A DNA stretch of 36,098 bases from a virus, in the IMG/VR virus record IMGVR_UViG_3300039098_000026, positions 1 through 36,098 of that record; one strand, given 5' to 3'. A model generated the notes under the pieces. That model saw only the letters and a program-made list of their open reading frames with translations, had not been told where the DNA came from and searched no databases. Both the position numbers and the translations under genes were made by a program. Below, piece by piece: positions 1 through 7,461 of the stretch. Every line of letters starts with the position of its first letter. Within the stretch, counting starts at the first letter, position 1.

Positions 1-99
1 AACAAAAAGTACGCATATATCGGATTATCAATTCACATACTAACTAGGATGGCACAACATTTAGTAGGCTATAAAAAGAAAAACCCACAACACATTGAC
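1..99. repeat. Terminal direct repeat, left copy (circular closure)
   Basis: Bases 1-99 are identical to bases 36000-36098. The repeat lies inside one continuous reading frame (the GIY-YIG nuclease), so it is best read as the overlap left by assembling a circular or circularly permuted molecule, not as a true phage terminal repeat. Removing one copy gives a 35,999-bp unit. Overlaps of this fixed odd size commonly equal an assembler k-mer length; that part is inference. Confidence 0.95.
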
Positions 100-462
100 C
101 TATCCTTAAAGAAACATAAACTACTAAGCGACTTTAACATTGATGGTTGGAACTTGGAATGGGTTGAAGTGATTGAGCCTACAAAAGAAAAACTAGACAA
201 TGAAGAAAGGTACTACATTAAACATTATCAAAACGAGGGCTACGAACTACGCAATAAAACTGGTGGTGGTCAGGGTAAAGGCAAAGAACAAATTGCAGAG
301 TACACACGCAACGGTTATAGAAAAGGTGTTGCATATGGTAAGTCAAAACTAAGAAAAGAAATCAAATACATTTTAGATAAGTACTTTGATATTGTCGCTA
401 AAAAAGATAACAAGCTAACTGCAAATGCAAGGGTTAAACTTGATAAACTTTTAGAGGAGTAG
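1..462 (+). CDS. GIY-YIG endonuclease, 3' part (continues from 35886-36098)
   Basis: Frame 1 is open from the first base and ends at TAG 460-462. Joined across the circular junction with 35886-36098 it makes a 191-residue protein. The N-terminal half carries the GIY signature (residues 29-31), the YIG-like triplet (44-46), then R54 and H58, spaced as in the GIY-YIG nuclease fold. A later acidic stretch (LDNEERYYI) would supply the metal-binding glutamate. The C-terminal part is lysine-rich, as in DNA-binding tails of free-standing homing-type nucleases. The gene follows an HNH endonuclease directly, so two mobile-type nucleases lie in tandem. The ATG at base 49 is internal, not the true start. 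Fold assignment is confident; homing activity is inference. Confidence 0.88.
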   Translation, partial: NKKYAYIGLSIHILTRMAQHLVGYKKKNPQHIDLSLKKHKLLSDFNIDGWNLEWVEVIEPTKEKLDNEERYYIKHYQNEGYELRNKTGGGQGKGKEQIAEYTRNGYRKGVAYGKSKLRKEIKYILDKYFDIVAKKDNKLTANARVKLDKLLEE

Positions 463-465
463 ACT

Positions 466-810
466 ATGAAAACATACCTAAAACAAAAATGCTGGACTTG
501 CACAAAATGCACCAATGCGTTTGAATGCGACTGGGTAATGGAAATAACCGAAAAAGAGTTCCCACAACCTAAGAGCTTCCAAACACTTGATAAAGATGGT
601 TATGTTATTGACTGTGAAAATTACGAGTATGACACATTATTTGACCGATACATCACAAGGTTAAAAGCAAGTCTAATTCTAAATATGAGTTACAGAAGTT
701 TTTTAAGACTTTACAACATACCACATATGAAGAAGACGCTTGACAAACAACTGGAAGAAAAAGGATTTAAAATAAAACCAAATAATTGGCATATAAGTGT
801 AACAGATTAG
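466..810 (+). CDS. Small cysteine-rich phage protein, function unknown
   Basis: The gene encodes 114 residues and starts three bases after the GIY-YIG stop, in the same operon. The N-terminus has closely spaced cysteines (C10, C13, C16, C22) that could bind zinc. The C-terminal half is basic and predicted helical (about residues 60-105). I do not recognise the family. Its last codons overlap the promoter repeats of the small RNA at 835, so coding and regulatory sequence share the same DNA there. Confidence 0.75.
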   Translation: MKTYLKQKCWTCTKCTNAFECDWVMEITEKEFPQPKSFQTLDKDGYVIDCENYEYDTLFDRYITRLKASLILNMSYRSFLRLYNIPHMKKTLDKQLEEKGFKIKPNNWHISVTD

Positions 811-828
811 CATAAAGTGTGTTATACT
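786..828 (+). promoter_or_regulatory. Promoter with paired TTGGCATATAAGTG repeats (small RNA / mid operon)
   Basis: TTGGCATATAAGTG (786-799) is followed by TTAGCATAAAGTGTG (807-821), then an extended -10 box TGT-TATACT (820-828). The two repeat cores are 21 bp apart, two helical turns. The same arrangement precedes the -10 boxes at 28481 and 29551 on the minus strand. A -35 box is poor, which fits activator dependence. The expected start site is about 835, exactly where the structured RNA begins. Confidence 0.7.
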
Positions 829-834
829 ATTAAT

Positions 835-930
835 AGGTCTGACAACAATGAGCTATTAACTGCAACGGCAGATTAATATAAAACTAACAAACAAGCACTG
901 TCAGAAGTCAGACCCTGATGGTGCTTTTTG
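835..930 (+). ncRNA. Small structured RNA with pseudoknot and intrinsic terminator
   Basis: The expected transcript is about 95 nt. Its 5' end GGTCTGAC (836-843) is perfectly complementary to GTCAGACC (907-914), which forms the loop of the terminator hairpin, so a loop-closing pseudoknot is predicted. An internal hairpin pairs 854-863 with 868-878 (ten pairs, one bulged A). The 3' end is a 12-bp terminator stem followed by a T run. The 810-951 gap has no ORF. It could be a free small RNA or a terminator-controlled leader for the gene at 951. I do not recognise it as a known riboswitch class. Confidence 0.65.
893..929 (+). terminator. Intrinsic terminator of the small RNA
   Basis: AAGCACTGTCAG (893-904) pairs with CTGATGGTGCTT (915-926), twelve pairs including two G:T, and is followed by a run of T. 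The loop 905-914 is the segment complementary to the RNA 5' end. Confidence 0.85.
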
Positions 931-950
931 TTATTTAAAGGAGAAAGATT

Positions 951-1235
951 ATGGAAAAATATTTAGTAAAAGCAAGGGTAATGCAAACGGCATATTTTGA
1001 TTATGATGGAGATGGGTTTTCAACTGATAGTCCAAAACAAAGCTATGATTGGTATAAGCTGGGAGAAGATTATTATATTTTAAAGACAGGAACTATACTA
1101 TATTTTAGAAAAGATGAAGACTGCTGTAATAAATTTATATATTATGGTGAAACCAAAGGTTCTGGAAATGGAATTAGATTTGAAACAATAGAAGATATAT
1201 TGGAGTGTAGCTTCTTGGAAATATTAGAATATTAA
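951..1235 (+). CDS. Hypothetical protein, tyrosine/acid-rich
   Basis: The gene encodes 94 residues; the start is supported by AAAGGAG seven bases upstream of the ATG. The sequence is rich in Tyr, Asp and Glu, with no membrane segment and no clear motif. It is the first gene after the pseudoknot RNA/terminator, so it may be expressed only on read-through or after antitermination. Family not recognised. Confidence 0.7.
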   Translation: MEKYLVKARVMQTAYFDYDGDGFSTDSPKQSYDWYKLGEDYYILKTGTILYFRKDEDCCNKFIYYGETKGSGNGIRFETIEDILECSFLEILEY

Positions 1236-1247
1236 GGAGAATAAATA

Positions 1248-1541
1248 ATGGCAAATAATAGAATATATATACAATGTAGAGAGTGTGGTGATTATTGTTT
1301 TTTAGGTAAAACATCTAGCGGAATATACTATCATAAACAATATTATAATATGCCACCACTTGAAGAAAAACTAAATAAATTTTATGAATACCACTCGTTT
1401 TGTATAAATAAAGATGAGCCAGACTATCATTATGAAAACCAATTTAGATTAGCCTATGAAACACATTATGATGATGAAATAGGATTGAGTTTATATGAAT
1501 ACGAAAAACAAAAACGATTGCAAAAATTAAGGAGAGATTAA
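1248..1541 (+). CDS. Hypothetical protein with N-terminal zinc-ribbon-like cysteines
   Basis: The gene encodes 97 residues, with an AAGGAG site before the ATG. Near the N-terminus CRECGDYC gives a CxxC pair plus a further Cys, suggesting a small zinc ribbon. The rest is charged and probably helical, ending in a basic tail (QKRLQKLRRD). It ends directly against the initiator gene (TAA then ATG), consistent with translational coupling. Function unknown. Confidence 0.72.
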   Translation: MANNRIYIQCRECGDYCFLGKTSSGIYYHKQYYNMPPLEEKLNKFYEYHSFCINKDEPDYHYENQFRLAYETHYDDEIGLSLYEYEKQKRLQKLRRD

Positions 1542-2282
1542 ATGGCATATAGAATTATACAACCAACATTTTGGACTGATGCAAAAGTAGTAGATGACTT
1601 CACACCAGAAGACAAATACTTTATGCTTTACTGTTTAACCAATGAACACACAAACATAATTGGTTGCTATGAAGTAAGCAAAAAACAAATGTCTAATGGT
1701 ACTGGTTACAACAAAGACACGATAGACCGACTTATTGAAAGACTACAAAACACTCACGAAGTACTAGAATATGACAACAAAACAAAAGAGATGTTTGTTA
1801 GTAACTGGCATAAATATAACTGGACTAAAAGCCCTAAACTTGATAGTGCTATTTTAAAGCAATTAGAGAAAGTTAAGAGTGAAAAATTTAGATTAGATTT
1901 AATAGATTTATATAATAATAGAGATACGGTATGTATACCCTATGCATACCATAGGGATACAACTGTTACTGTTACTGTTTCTACTACTGTTACTGATATT
2001 GTTAATTACTTAAATGAAATACTAGGAACTAAGTATAACGCTAGTGCCAATAGTACTAAAACACCTATACAGGCTAGACTTAATGAGGGCTACAAGCTAG
2101 AAGACTTTAAAAAAGTAATTGACAAAAAGTATAATGAGTGGTTAGACACCGAGTGGGCTAAGTTTTTAAGACCATCTACATTATTTGGAAATAAGTTTGA
2201 AGGTTACTTAAACCAGAAGAGCGGTAAAAAAGTAAAAACAACACTTTCACAAGAAGAGTCTAAGGCATTTGGAGGAAAATAA
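1542..2282 (+). CDS. DnaD-like replication initiator (winged helix plus phage C-terminal domain)
   Basis: This 246-residue protein has the usual layout of Firmicutes-phage replisome organisers. The N-terminal winged-helix region (about 1-105) opens with MAYRIIQPTFWTD and contains VSNWHKYNW. A Thr/Val-rich linker follows (about 135-150), then a C-terminal domain (about 150-228) ending FGNKFEGYLNQ that resembles the conserved phage C-terminus Phg_2220_C. It should bind the phage origin and recruit the helicase loader encoded next (stop and start overlap by one base). The linker coding sequence contains ACTGTT repeats and palindromes that look like the origin. Family placement is by motif memory. 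Confidence 0.85.
   Translation: MAYRIIQPTFWTDAKVVDDFTPEDKYFMLYCLTNEHTNIIGCYEVSKKQMSNGTGYNKDTIDRLIERLQNTHEVLEYDNKTKEMFVSNWHKYNWTKSPKLDSAILKQLEKVKSEKFRLDLIDLYNNRDTVCIPYAYHRDTTVTVTVSTTVTDIVNYLNEILGTKYNASANSTKTPIQARLNEGYKLEDFKKVIDKKYNEWLDTEWAKFLRPSTLFGNKFEGYLNQKSGKKVKTTLSQEESKAFGGK
1928..2003. other. Candidate replication origin inside the initiator gene
   Basis: The palindromes GGTATGTATACC (near 1929-1940) and CCCTATG-CATAC-CATAGGG (near 1938-1956) are followed by tandem hexamers from 1962. ACTGTT occurs at 1962, 1968, 1974 and 1986, with degenerate copies ACTGAT at 1992 and ATTGTT at 1998. The hexamers encode a low-complexity Thr-Val linker, so protein constraint is weak there. Many phages of Gram-positive hosts keep their origin iterons within the initiator gene; assigning it here is inference. 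Confidence 0.6.
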
Positions 2283-3172
2283 TGGATAAACTTTATAACA
2301 ATACAATGAAGTATGATGATTTATACGATAAAAAACTAGAACAACAACTAAAATTCATAAATAAAGATGAACACATTGTTGATAATATGATTTATTGTAA
2401 GAATTGTGATACACAAAGGTTGTGGATAAGCCCAAACAAACAAATTGTAACAAGGGTTTTGTGTGAATGTCAGTCAGAAGAACTGGAAAGAGAAGAAATT
2501 GATAAAGAGTTAGAAAAAGTCAAGGCATATTCTAAGCTCCTTAAAGACCGCTCTAAGCTAGGTAAAAGATTTTATAATGTAACACTCGGAAAATCTAAGG
2601 AAACCGCTGACAAGCTAAGTGACAGCCTTAAAACAGCACATGAGGGTGCCGAAACATATGTTAATAACTGGGATAGTAATTTAAAGCAAGGAAAAGGGTT
2701 TTATTATTGGGGTGAAAACGGTGTTGGTAAAACACACCTAGTGGCTGGCTTATGTAATTTTCTAATAGATAAGTATTATGCCAAAGTATTATTCACATCA
2801 ACTGGCGATATCTTAAAAGAAATTAGGGCAAGCTTTGATAATCCAAATAAAACAGAACAGCAAGTATTTAACTTTTATGTAAGTTTAGATTTATTAGTAA
2901 TTGATGACATAGGAAAACAAAGATTTAAATTAAAAGGCGAAGATACACACGCGCAGGAAAAACTTATTGAAATTGTCGAGGCTAGATACAAGGACAAAAA
3001 ACCAACTGGGCTAACTTCAAACCATTCACTAAGACAATTAGTAGATGAAAAAGGGTTAGATAAAGCAGTTGCAGGTAGAATTTATGAATGTTCAAAAGAT
3101 TTTACGCTAGAAATTAAGTCACCAAACATTAGAATTATGACCGATGAAGAAAAATGGTGGCAAAAAGATTAG
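2282..3172 (+). CDS. dnaC: DnaC/DnaI-like AAA+ helicase loader
   Basis: The protein is 296 residues. An N-terminal zinc finger is suggested by C39, C42, C61 and C63. The Walker A motif is GENGVGKT (about 144-151), Walker B is LLVIDD (204-209), and a sensor-type LTSNHS and an arginine-finger-like GRIYE lie near the C-terminus. The family loads the replicative helicase onto origin DNA. The gene overlaps the upstream initiator by one base, the standard initiator-loader pair. The phage encodes no helicase or DNA polymerase, so it must recruit the host's. Confidence 0.92.
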   Translation: MDKLYNNTMKYDDLYDKKLEQQLKFINKDEHIVDNMIYCKNCDTQRLWISPNKQIVTRVLCECQSEELEREEIDKELEKVKAYSKLLKDRSKLGKRFYNVTLGKSKETADKLSDSLKTAHEGAETYVNNWDSNLKQGKGFYYWGENGVGKTHLVAGLCNFLIDKYYAKVLFTSTGDILKEIRASFDNPNKTEQQVFNFYVSLDLLVIDDIGKQRFKLKGEDTHAQEKLIEIVEARYKDKKPTGLTSNHSLRQLVDEKGLDKAVAGRIYECSKDFTLEIKSPNIRIMTDEEKWWQKD

Positions 3173-3210
3173 AAGAACAGAACAAGAAGAAGTATTTTAG
3201 GAGGAAGATT

Positions 3211-3483
3211 ATGAGATATGAAGCAAATTTAGAAAAATTTAATGATGAACACCATATATATCACAGTTACAACGAGAGAGCAGAGGGCTATTATTCTTCC
3301 TCTATTAAAGGGGAAGACATAGTTTTAGTGGTTAATAATTCAACAAATGAAGTTATAGTATACTTAGATTTTGGATGCAGTAGTGGTGGTTATCCAGTTC
3401 ATATTGGACTTGAAACATTTAAAACATTAAAAAAGGTTATCAATAAACTATTAAAAGATGGAATAATAAAGGAGTGTGAGTAG
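3211..3483 (+). CDS. Small accessory protein with LLKDGII C-terminus
   Basis: I place the start at ATG 3211, behind AGGAGG, giving 90 residues; an upstream in-frame ATG at 3154 overlaps the loader gene and lacks such a site. The C-terminal motif (KVINKLLKDGIIKE) closely matches that of the protein at 5643-5897, so the two are probably divergent paralogues or share a domain. No membrane segment or catalytic motif is visible. Function unknown. Confidence 0.75.
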   Translation: MRYEANLEKFNDEHHIYHSYNERAEGYYSSSIKGEDIVLVVNNSTNEVIVYLDFGCSSGGYPVHIGLETFKTLKKVINKLLKDGIIKECE

Positions 3484-3484
3484 T

Positions 3485-3895
3485 ATGTATAATCAATGTG
3501 AATGTGGCAATATGAATTTTGATACAGGCGGTAACTGTAATAAGTGTGGTAAGTATTATAAGCCACTGATTTCTAGAACTATAAATGGTATAATATACCC
3601 AGTAATACAGTCACCAACCTACACCCTTTCAACAGGAGAAACAACTACGAGCGAGGCGGATTATTTGTTTGATAAGTTGGGGTATAGATTAGTGGCAAAT
3701 AAAGATGAACACCACTTGTATACTTTTGGAAATTACGAACAAGATGATAATTACCCAAACACAACAAGTTATAACTCAAAAGAGGTTGTTTTTAGAAATG
3801 ATGGGATGTATGAAACAAGCGACTACTTATACCCACTATACATAACCCCAGAACTACATAAAGCTATAAGCGTTAAATTGGAGGAATTAGTATGA
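3485..3895 (+). CDS. Zinc-ribbon phage accessory protein
   Basis: ATG 3485 is chosen over GTG 3476 because it sits about ten bases after GGAG, giving 136 residues. The N-terminus has CECGN and CNKCG, a four-cysteine zinc ribbon. The C-terminal part contains an alpha/beta segment (HHLYTF, KEVVFRNDG, ITPELHKAI) that resembles small accessory proteins common in early regions of Firmicutes phages. The stop overlaps the next start (ATGA). Function unknown. Confidence 0.75.
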   Translation: MYNQCECGNMNFDTGGNCNKCGKYYKPLISRTINGIIYPVIQSPTYTLSTGETTTSEADYLFDKLGYRLVANKDEHHLYTFGNYEQDDNYPNTTSYNSKEVVFRNDGMYETSDYLYPLYITPELHKAISVKLEELV

Positions 3896-4185
3896 GTAAA
3901 ATATATACACCAGAACAAGGTAAATATGGGGTATTAAAACCAATAGGGAAACATAAAAAGTACCGTGTTGTTAAGATACATAGCTGGACTGAACCTAATA
4001 AAAACTATGATTATAATAAAGGCGAAGAACAAGATATATATTTTAAGACATTTAAAAGTATGTTTAATAGACCGCCATTTGGTAAAAGTGTATTTGCATA
4101 TAATAGTGAATTTCATTCATTTGAAGAAACTAGAAAAGAGGCAAGAAAAACTAAAAGATATAGAAACAAATATTGGAGGAATTAG
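3892..4185 (+). CDS. Hypothetical basic protein
   Basis: The gene encodes 97 residues and overlaps the preceding stop by four bases (ATGA), a sign of coupled translation. The C-terminus is strongly basic (EARKTKRYRNKYWRN), so nucleic-acid binding is possible. No family recognised. Confidence 0.68.
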   Translation: MSKIYTPEQGKYGVLKPIGKHKKYRVVKIHSWTEPNKNYDYNKGEEQDIYFKTFKSMFNRPPFGKSVFAYNSEFHSFEETRKEARKTKRYRNKYWRN

Positions 4186-4188
4186 AGA

Positions 4189-4605
4189 ATGGAAGAGATT
4201 AAGAAATGGATACACGAGAATAAATTTATGGATAGTGATAATCCAAGTTCAGATACTAGGCTTATTGATGTTGCAGAGTTATTAGATTTTTTAGACACCG
4301 CACAAGCAAAGCCACTAGTACTTACGGAAACGAGCTTTGAGTTTGAGCAAGATATTATAAATAGATGGGTATATGGTTATAGATTTGATGAGAATATGAA
4401 GATTAACGCCGATAACGGTAAATTACATATTGAAATTAGACAATTTGCAGACCATTTTGATATTAAATTTATGGTTGGGTATACTCATATGGTTTTACCA
4501 AACAATAAAAACAGATATAGAACGATAAAAGATGCTTTAACAGCAATCAACCAAAAACTAAAACAAATTTTTGAAGCCGTAAAGGAGAACAACAATGACA
4601 AATAA
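4189..4605 (+). CDS. Hypothetical acidic protein
   Basis: The gene encodes 138 residues behind GGAGGAATTAG. The N-terminal third is helical and acidic (LIDVAELLDFLD); the C-terminus ends in a helical lysine-rich stretch. No membrane segment and no recognised motif. It overlaps the next gene by eleven bases, in the same accessory operon. Confidence 0.68.
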   Translation: MEEIKKWIHENKFMDSDNPSSDTRLIDVAELLDFLDTAQAKPLVLTETSFEFEQDIINRWVYGYRFDENMKINADNGKLHIEIRQFADHFDIKFMVGYTHMVLPNNKNRYRTIKDALTAINQKLKQIFEAVKENNNDK

Positions 4606-4834
4606 AAACTATATACCAGAAGTATTTGTGATTATTGAACATTTTGTAGATGGTATGGAATTTAGTAGTCATAATGATAGTATTTATGGTATTTATGCAA
4701 CAAAAGAAATTGCTGAAAGTCATAAGCCCAAAAGTCATACTAATGAATTTGATGATAGTTATAGTTATTCTATTAAAAAATTTAAAGTAGACAAAGACCC
4801 ATATAATATAAAAGAACTTTTAAAGGAGGATTAG
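4595..4834 (+). CDS. Hypothetical small protein
   Basis: The gene encodes 79 residues; AAAGGAG lies upstream inside the end of the preceding gene. The predicted alpha/beta mix (YIPEVFVIIEHF, GIYATKEIAESH) resembles small phage proteins that open with a beta strand and continue with a kinked helix. Not assigned. Confidence 0.65.
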   Translation: MTNKNYIPEVFVIIEHFVDGMEFSSHNDSIYGIYATKEIAESHKPKSHTNEFDDSYSYSIKKFKVDKDPYNIKELLKED

Positions 4835-4838
4835 AGTT

Positions 4839-5024
4839 ATGGAAAAATGTGTAAAACATATTGGAAACTGTAAGAGGTGTGGAACCCTTATAGTAGAGAA
4901 ACAAACAAAAATAATAACACTAAAAGAAGCTAAAAACAGTCTAGAAAAATCACTAATATTAGATTATATAAAAGACTTAGAGCTTAAAGAAATTGTTGAG
5001 TTTTTTAAAGGATTTGGGGAGTAA
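4839..5024 (+). CDS. Small protein with cysteine pair
   Basis: The gene encodes 61 residues after AAAGGAGG. The N-terminus has C4, then CKRC, possibly an incomplete zinc ribbon. The remainder is one or two amphipathic helices. Function unknown. Confidence 0.62.
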   Translation: MEKCVKHIGNCKRCGTLIVEKQTKIITLKEAKNSLEKSLILDYIKDLELKEIVEFFKGFGE

Positions 5025-5027
5025 CCT

Positions 5028-5204
5028 ATGATTAACACAATACTAATAATCCTAACATTCTTCATAGTAATTATGGTATTAGACTACTGTACAAATAATA
5101 TAGTAGTTAAGTCCATAGTATTGACACTAGGTTTAATAGGTGTTATAATGATAGGGTTGTATCAGATAGATATAGTTGAAAATATAGTGAGGTTATTATG
5201 GTAA
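5028..5204 (+). CDS. Small two-helix membrane protein
   Basis: ATG 5028 to TAA 5202-5204 encodes 58 residues. Two hydrophobic segments (about 3-22 and 32-49) would span the membrane, joined by a short polar loop (DYCTNN). The ribosome site GGGGAG lies over the preceding stop. In an early operon such proteins can modify the host envelope or exclude other phages, but nothing specific is visible. Confidence 0.6.
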   Translation: MINTILIILTFFIVIMVLDYCTNNIVVKSIVLTLGLIGVIMIGLYQIDIVENIVRLLW

Positions 5205-5214
5205 GGAGGAAATT

Positions 5215-5646
5215 ATGAGAGAGATAAAATTTAGAGGTAAAACGGTTGAAAACACAGTATATTTTGACAAGGATAAATTTGTGTATGGTAGTTTACAAAT
5301 ATTTAAAGGGTATTCTATATTTGTTAATTACTTAAAAAATTGGTTTGTGGTTGACCCTAAAACAGTAGGTCAATACACAGGGCTTAAAGATAAGAACGGT
5401 GTAGAGATTTACGAGGGTGATATATTTAACTTTCAAATAGATTTTGATGATGGTATGTTGTCAAAAACTACAAACTTTAAATGTTTTATAGAATACAATG
5501 ATGAGTTTGGAGCATTTATGATGTGTTGGGAAGAGGTATTTAAAGGTCATTATGGTTATGATGAATTAATTGAGTATAAAGACAATGATGATTTTGTTGT
5601 AATAGGAAACATACACGACAACCCAGAACTATTGGAGGAATTATGA
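5215..5646 (+). CDS. YopX-family phage protein
   Basis: The protein is 143 residues. It opens MREIKFRGK and has the hallmark middle segment VGQYTGLKDKNGVEIYEGDI, with VIGNIHDNPELL at the C-terminus; these are the conserved blocks of the YopX family, widespread in phages of Gram-positive bacteria. Molecular function is unknown for the family. The gene has a strong AGGAGG site and its stop overlaps the next start by four bases. Confidence 0.93.
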   Translation: MREIKFRGKTVENTVYFDKDKFVYGSLQIFKGYSIFVNYLKNWFVVDPKTVGQYTGLKDKNGVEIYEGDIFNFQIDFDDGMLSKTTNFKCFIEYNDEFGAFMMCWEEVFKGHYGYDELIEYKDNDDFVVIGNIHDNPELLEEL

Positions 5647-5897
5647 AATATAAAGTAATTAAACCAGAAGATTTACATAAATATGGTTTTAGAATGGATG
5701 AGTTTATAAACGATGAATTACAAATTGGTGGAATACATCTTTATGTATTTTGCGATGAAAACATACCACCATACCTAACATATAATTGTTATGATAGCTG
5801 GGGACAAGAAGTTGAAGAAAATGCAGAAAGTATCTATGAATTATATAAGTTAATAACAAACTTATTAAAAGATGGTATTATAACGGAGGAATTATGA
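5643..5897 (+). CDS. Small accessory protein with LLKDGII C-terminus (second copy)
   Basis: The gene encodes 84 residues. The C-terminal segment (KLITNLLKDGIITEEL) matches the end of the protein at 3211-3483, suggesting duplication and divergence or a shared fold. It is coupled on both sides by ATGA overlaps, between YopX and the metallophosphoesterase. Function unknown. Confidence 0.72.
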   Translation: MKYKVIKPEDLHKYGFRMDEFINDELQIGGIHLYVFCDENIPPYLTYNCYDSWGQEVEENAESIYELYKLITNLLKDGIITEEL

Positions 5898-7003
5898 ACG
5901 AACTAGAACTACTAAAAAAATGTAAACCAGTGGCTGACTTACCACCGATAAAAGGAAAGTGGGATAAACTGTGGGAAACATTAACTGAAAATGAGCAACT
6001 ATTGTTTCACACTGGCGACAAGCTAAGGCAGTTTTACAAAAATCACGGCTACAAACTAGACCTAATACAAAACGCAAACCCTACAAGCCAAACAGTGACT
6101 AAAAGTGAGCGAATTGTAGATGGTAAGATTGTAACTGTAAAATCAATTAGAACAACAAGCCGAACACAAAAATTGCCACCAGTTGATTACATTAAAGAGA
6201 TAAGAAAAGCACTACAAGAAATGACACCGCCAACATACAAAGTAATTAAACACGATAAAAACAGCGATGGCGTAGACCTAGTAATACCGATAGCAGACTT
6301 TCACTATGGTAAAAGGGGTTTAGACTATACAAGTTTAAAAGCTGAAAGGTTGCTGTTTAAATTAGTTGATGGTGTGTTATCAAAAACAAGCCACTTAAAA
6401 ATAAACAATATTTATGTATTTGTTCTAGGCGACTTTCTACACTATGACACGATGGGCAAAACAACAACAAAAGGCACACCGCAAGACACGGACTTACAAC
6501 CTAACGAGATGGATAGAAATGCAATTAGGATACTTGGTAGCTTACTATTAAAACTATCAAAGTACGCCAAAGTACAACTAAGCCAAATAGCTGGTAACCA
6601 CGATGAGCGAACATCAATGCTTTTAAGGTATGCAATGGGCTTCGCTTTTAGAGATAACGCAAACATTAAAGTTACAACTGGCAGTCCTTACAGAGAATAC
6701 ATCAAAGTTAATAAAACCGTATTTGCTATCACACACGACATCAAACTAGACAAAGCAAGGGTTAGTATGAACACGGAAGCCAAACAGCTTAACGGCAAGA
6801 ATGAACGCTTTATATGGCTATTAGGACACTTACACAATGCAAGCCAAGTTGGTGATTATGGTGATATGGAGATATGGCGACAACCTGCATTTTGTGGGGA
6901 AGACCATTGGACTAATAAAGAGGGTTACAAATCAACAAAATTTTTACAATGTTATGTGGTAAATGCAGACAATGAGATTGATACATTTACAGCAAAGGAG
7001 TAG
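5894..7003 (+). CDS. Calcineurin-like metallophosphoesterase
   Basis: The 369-residue protein carries a full set of metallophosphoesterase motifs: D135-x-H137 (ADFHYG), GD180FLHYD, GNHDE (234-238), H281 (ITHD) and GHLH (311-314). Two metals should be bound in the usual phosphodiesterase site. The first ~125 residues are helical and lack the motifs; they form an additional N-terminal domain with a possible DNA- or partner-binding role. It follows the replication genes in the same operon. Likely a nuclease or nucleotide phosphodiesterase; the substrate cannot be read from sequence. Confidence 0.9.
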   Translation: MNELELLKKCKPVADLPPIKGKWDKLWETLTENEQLLFHTGDKLRQFYKNHGYKLDLIQNANPTSQTVTKSERIVDGKIVTVKSIRTTSRTQKLPPVDYIKEIRKALQEMTPPTYKVIKHDKNSDGVDLVIPIADFHYGKRGLDYTSLKAERLLFKLVDGVLSKTSHLKINNIYVFVLGDFLHYDTMGKTTTKGTPQDTDLQPNEMDRNAIRILGSLLLKLSKYAKVQLSQIAGNHDERTSMLLRYAMGFAFRDNANIKVTTGSPYREYIKVNKTVFAITHDIKLDKARVSMNTEAKQLNGKNERFIWLLGHLHNASQVGDYGDMEIWRQPAFCGEDHWTNKEGYKSTKFLQCYVVNADNEIDTFTAKE

Positions 7004-7006
7004 GGG

Positions 7007-7270
7007 ATGGATACTATAAACAATATAACTGAAAAGCATTTTATAAAAGGCAAAGAAAGGTATAAGTATAAAAACGGACTACTAAAAATAGAATATTATT
7101 ACGATAGTTTTCATAAAGTCTATGAATATTTAGTTTTTATTAATGCAATATGTGTTTATAATGGATGCAAATCAAACAAAGATATGCTGTTTGAATACAT
7201 AAACATTAAGCTATCTGATGTGTTTAACAGCCTAGTAAATAAAGAAAAATACTTTTTAAGTACAATTTAA
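7007..7270 (+). CDS. Hypothetical protein
   Basis: The gene encodes 87 residues and starts right after the phosphoesterase, using the GGAG that overlaps that gene's stop. Tyr- and Lys-rich, no motif or membrane segment. Family not recognised. Confidence 0.65.
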   Translation: MDTINNITEKHFIKGKERYKYKNGLLKIEYYYDSFHKVYEYLVFINAICVYNGCKSNKDMLFEYINIKLSDVFNSLVNKEKYFLSTI

Positions 7271-7284
7271 AGGAGGTAGAAAAA

Positions 7285-7449
7285 ATGAAATATACAGAAT
7301 ATGAAGTAGATTTAAAAAACAAAGACAACGAGATGGAAAGATTGCTAAAAATTAAAGTATTTGATGATGGCGTAGTATTTGTTAAAGAACAATCAGATAA
7401 AATTGTTTTAACAAAGAATATAATAAATTTAGAGACGGTAGTTTTATAA
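7285..7449 (+). CDS. Small hypothetical protein
   Basis: ATG 7285 to TAA 7447-7449 encodes 54 residues with an excellent AAAGGAGGT site. The protein is charged and looks like a small beta-rich domain (LLKIKVFDDGVVFV, KIVLTKNIINLE). Not assigned. Confidence 0.65.
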   Translation: MKYTEYEVDLKNKDNEMERLLKIKVFDDGVVFVKEQSDKIVLTKNIINLETVVL

Positions 7450-7461
7450 AGGAGGTATAAA

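Noticed and set aside
3965-4285. 106-codon plus-strand ORF overlapping two genes
   Set aside because: It starts inside the gene at 3892 without a ribosome site and runs into the gene at 4189, both of which have good signals.
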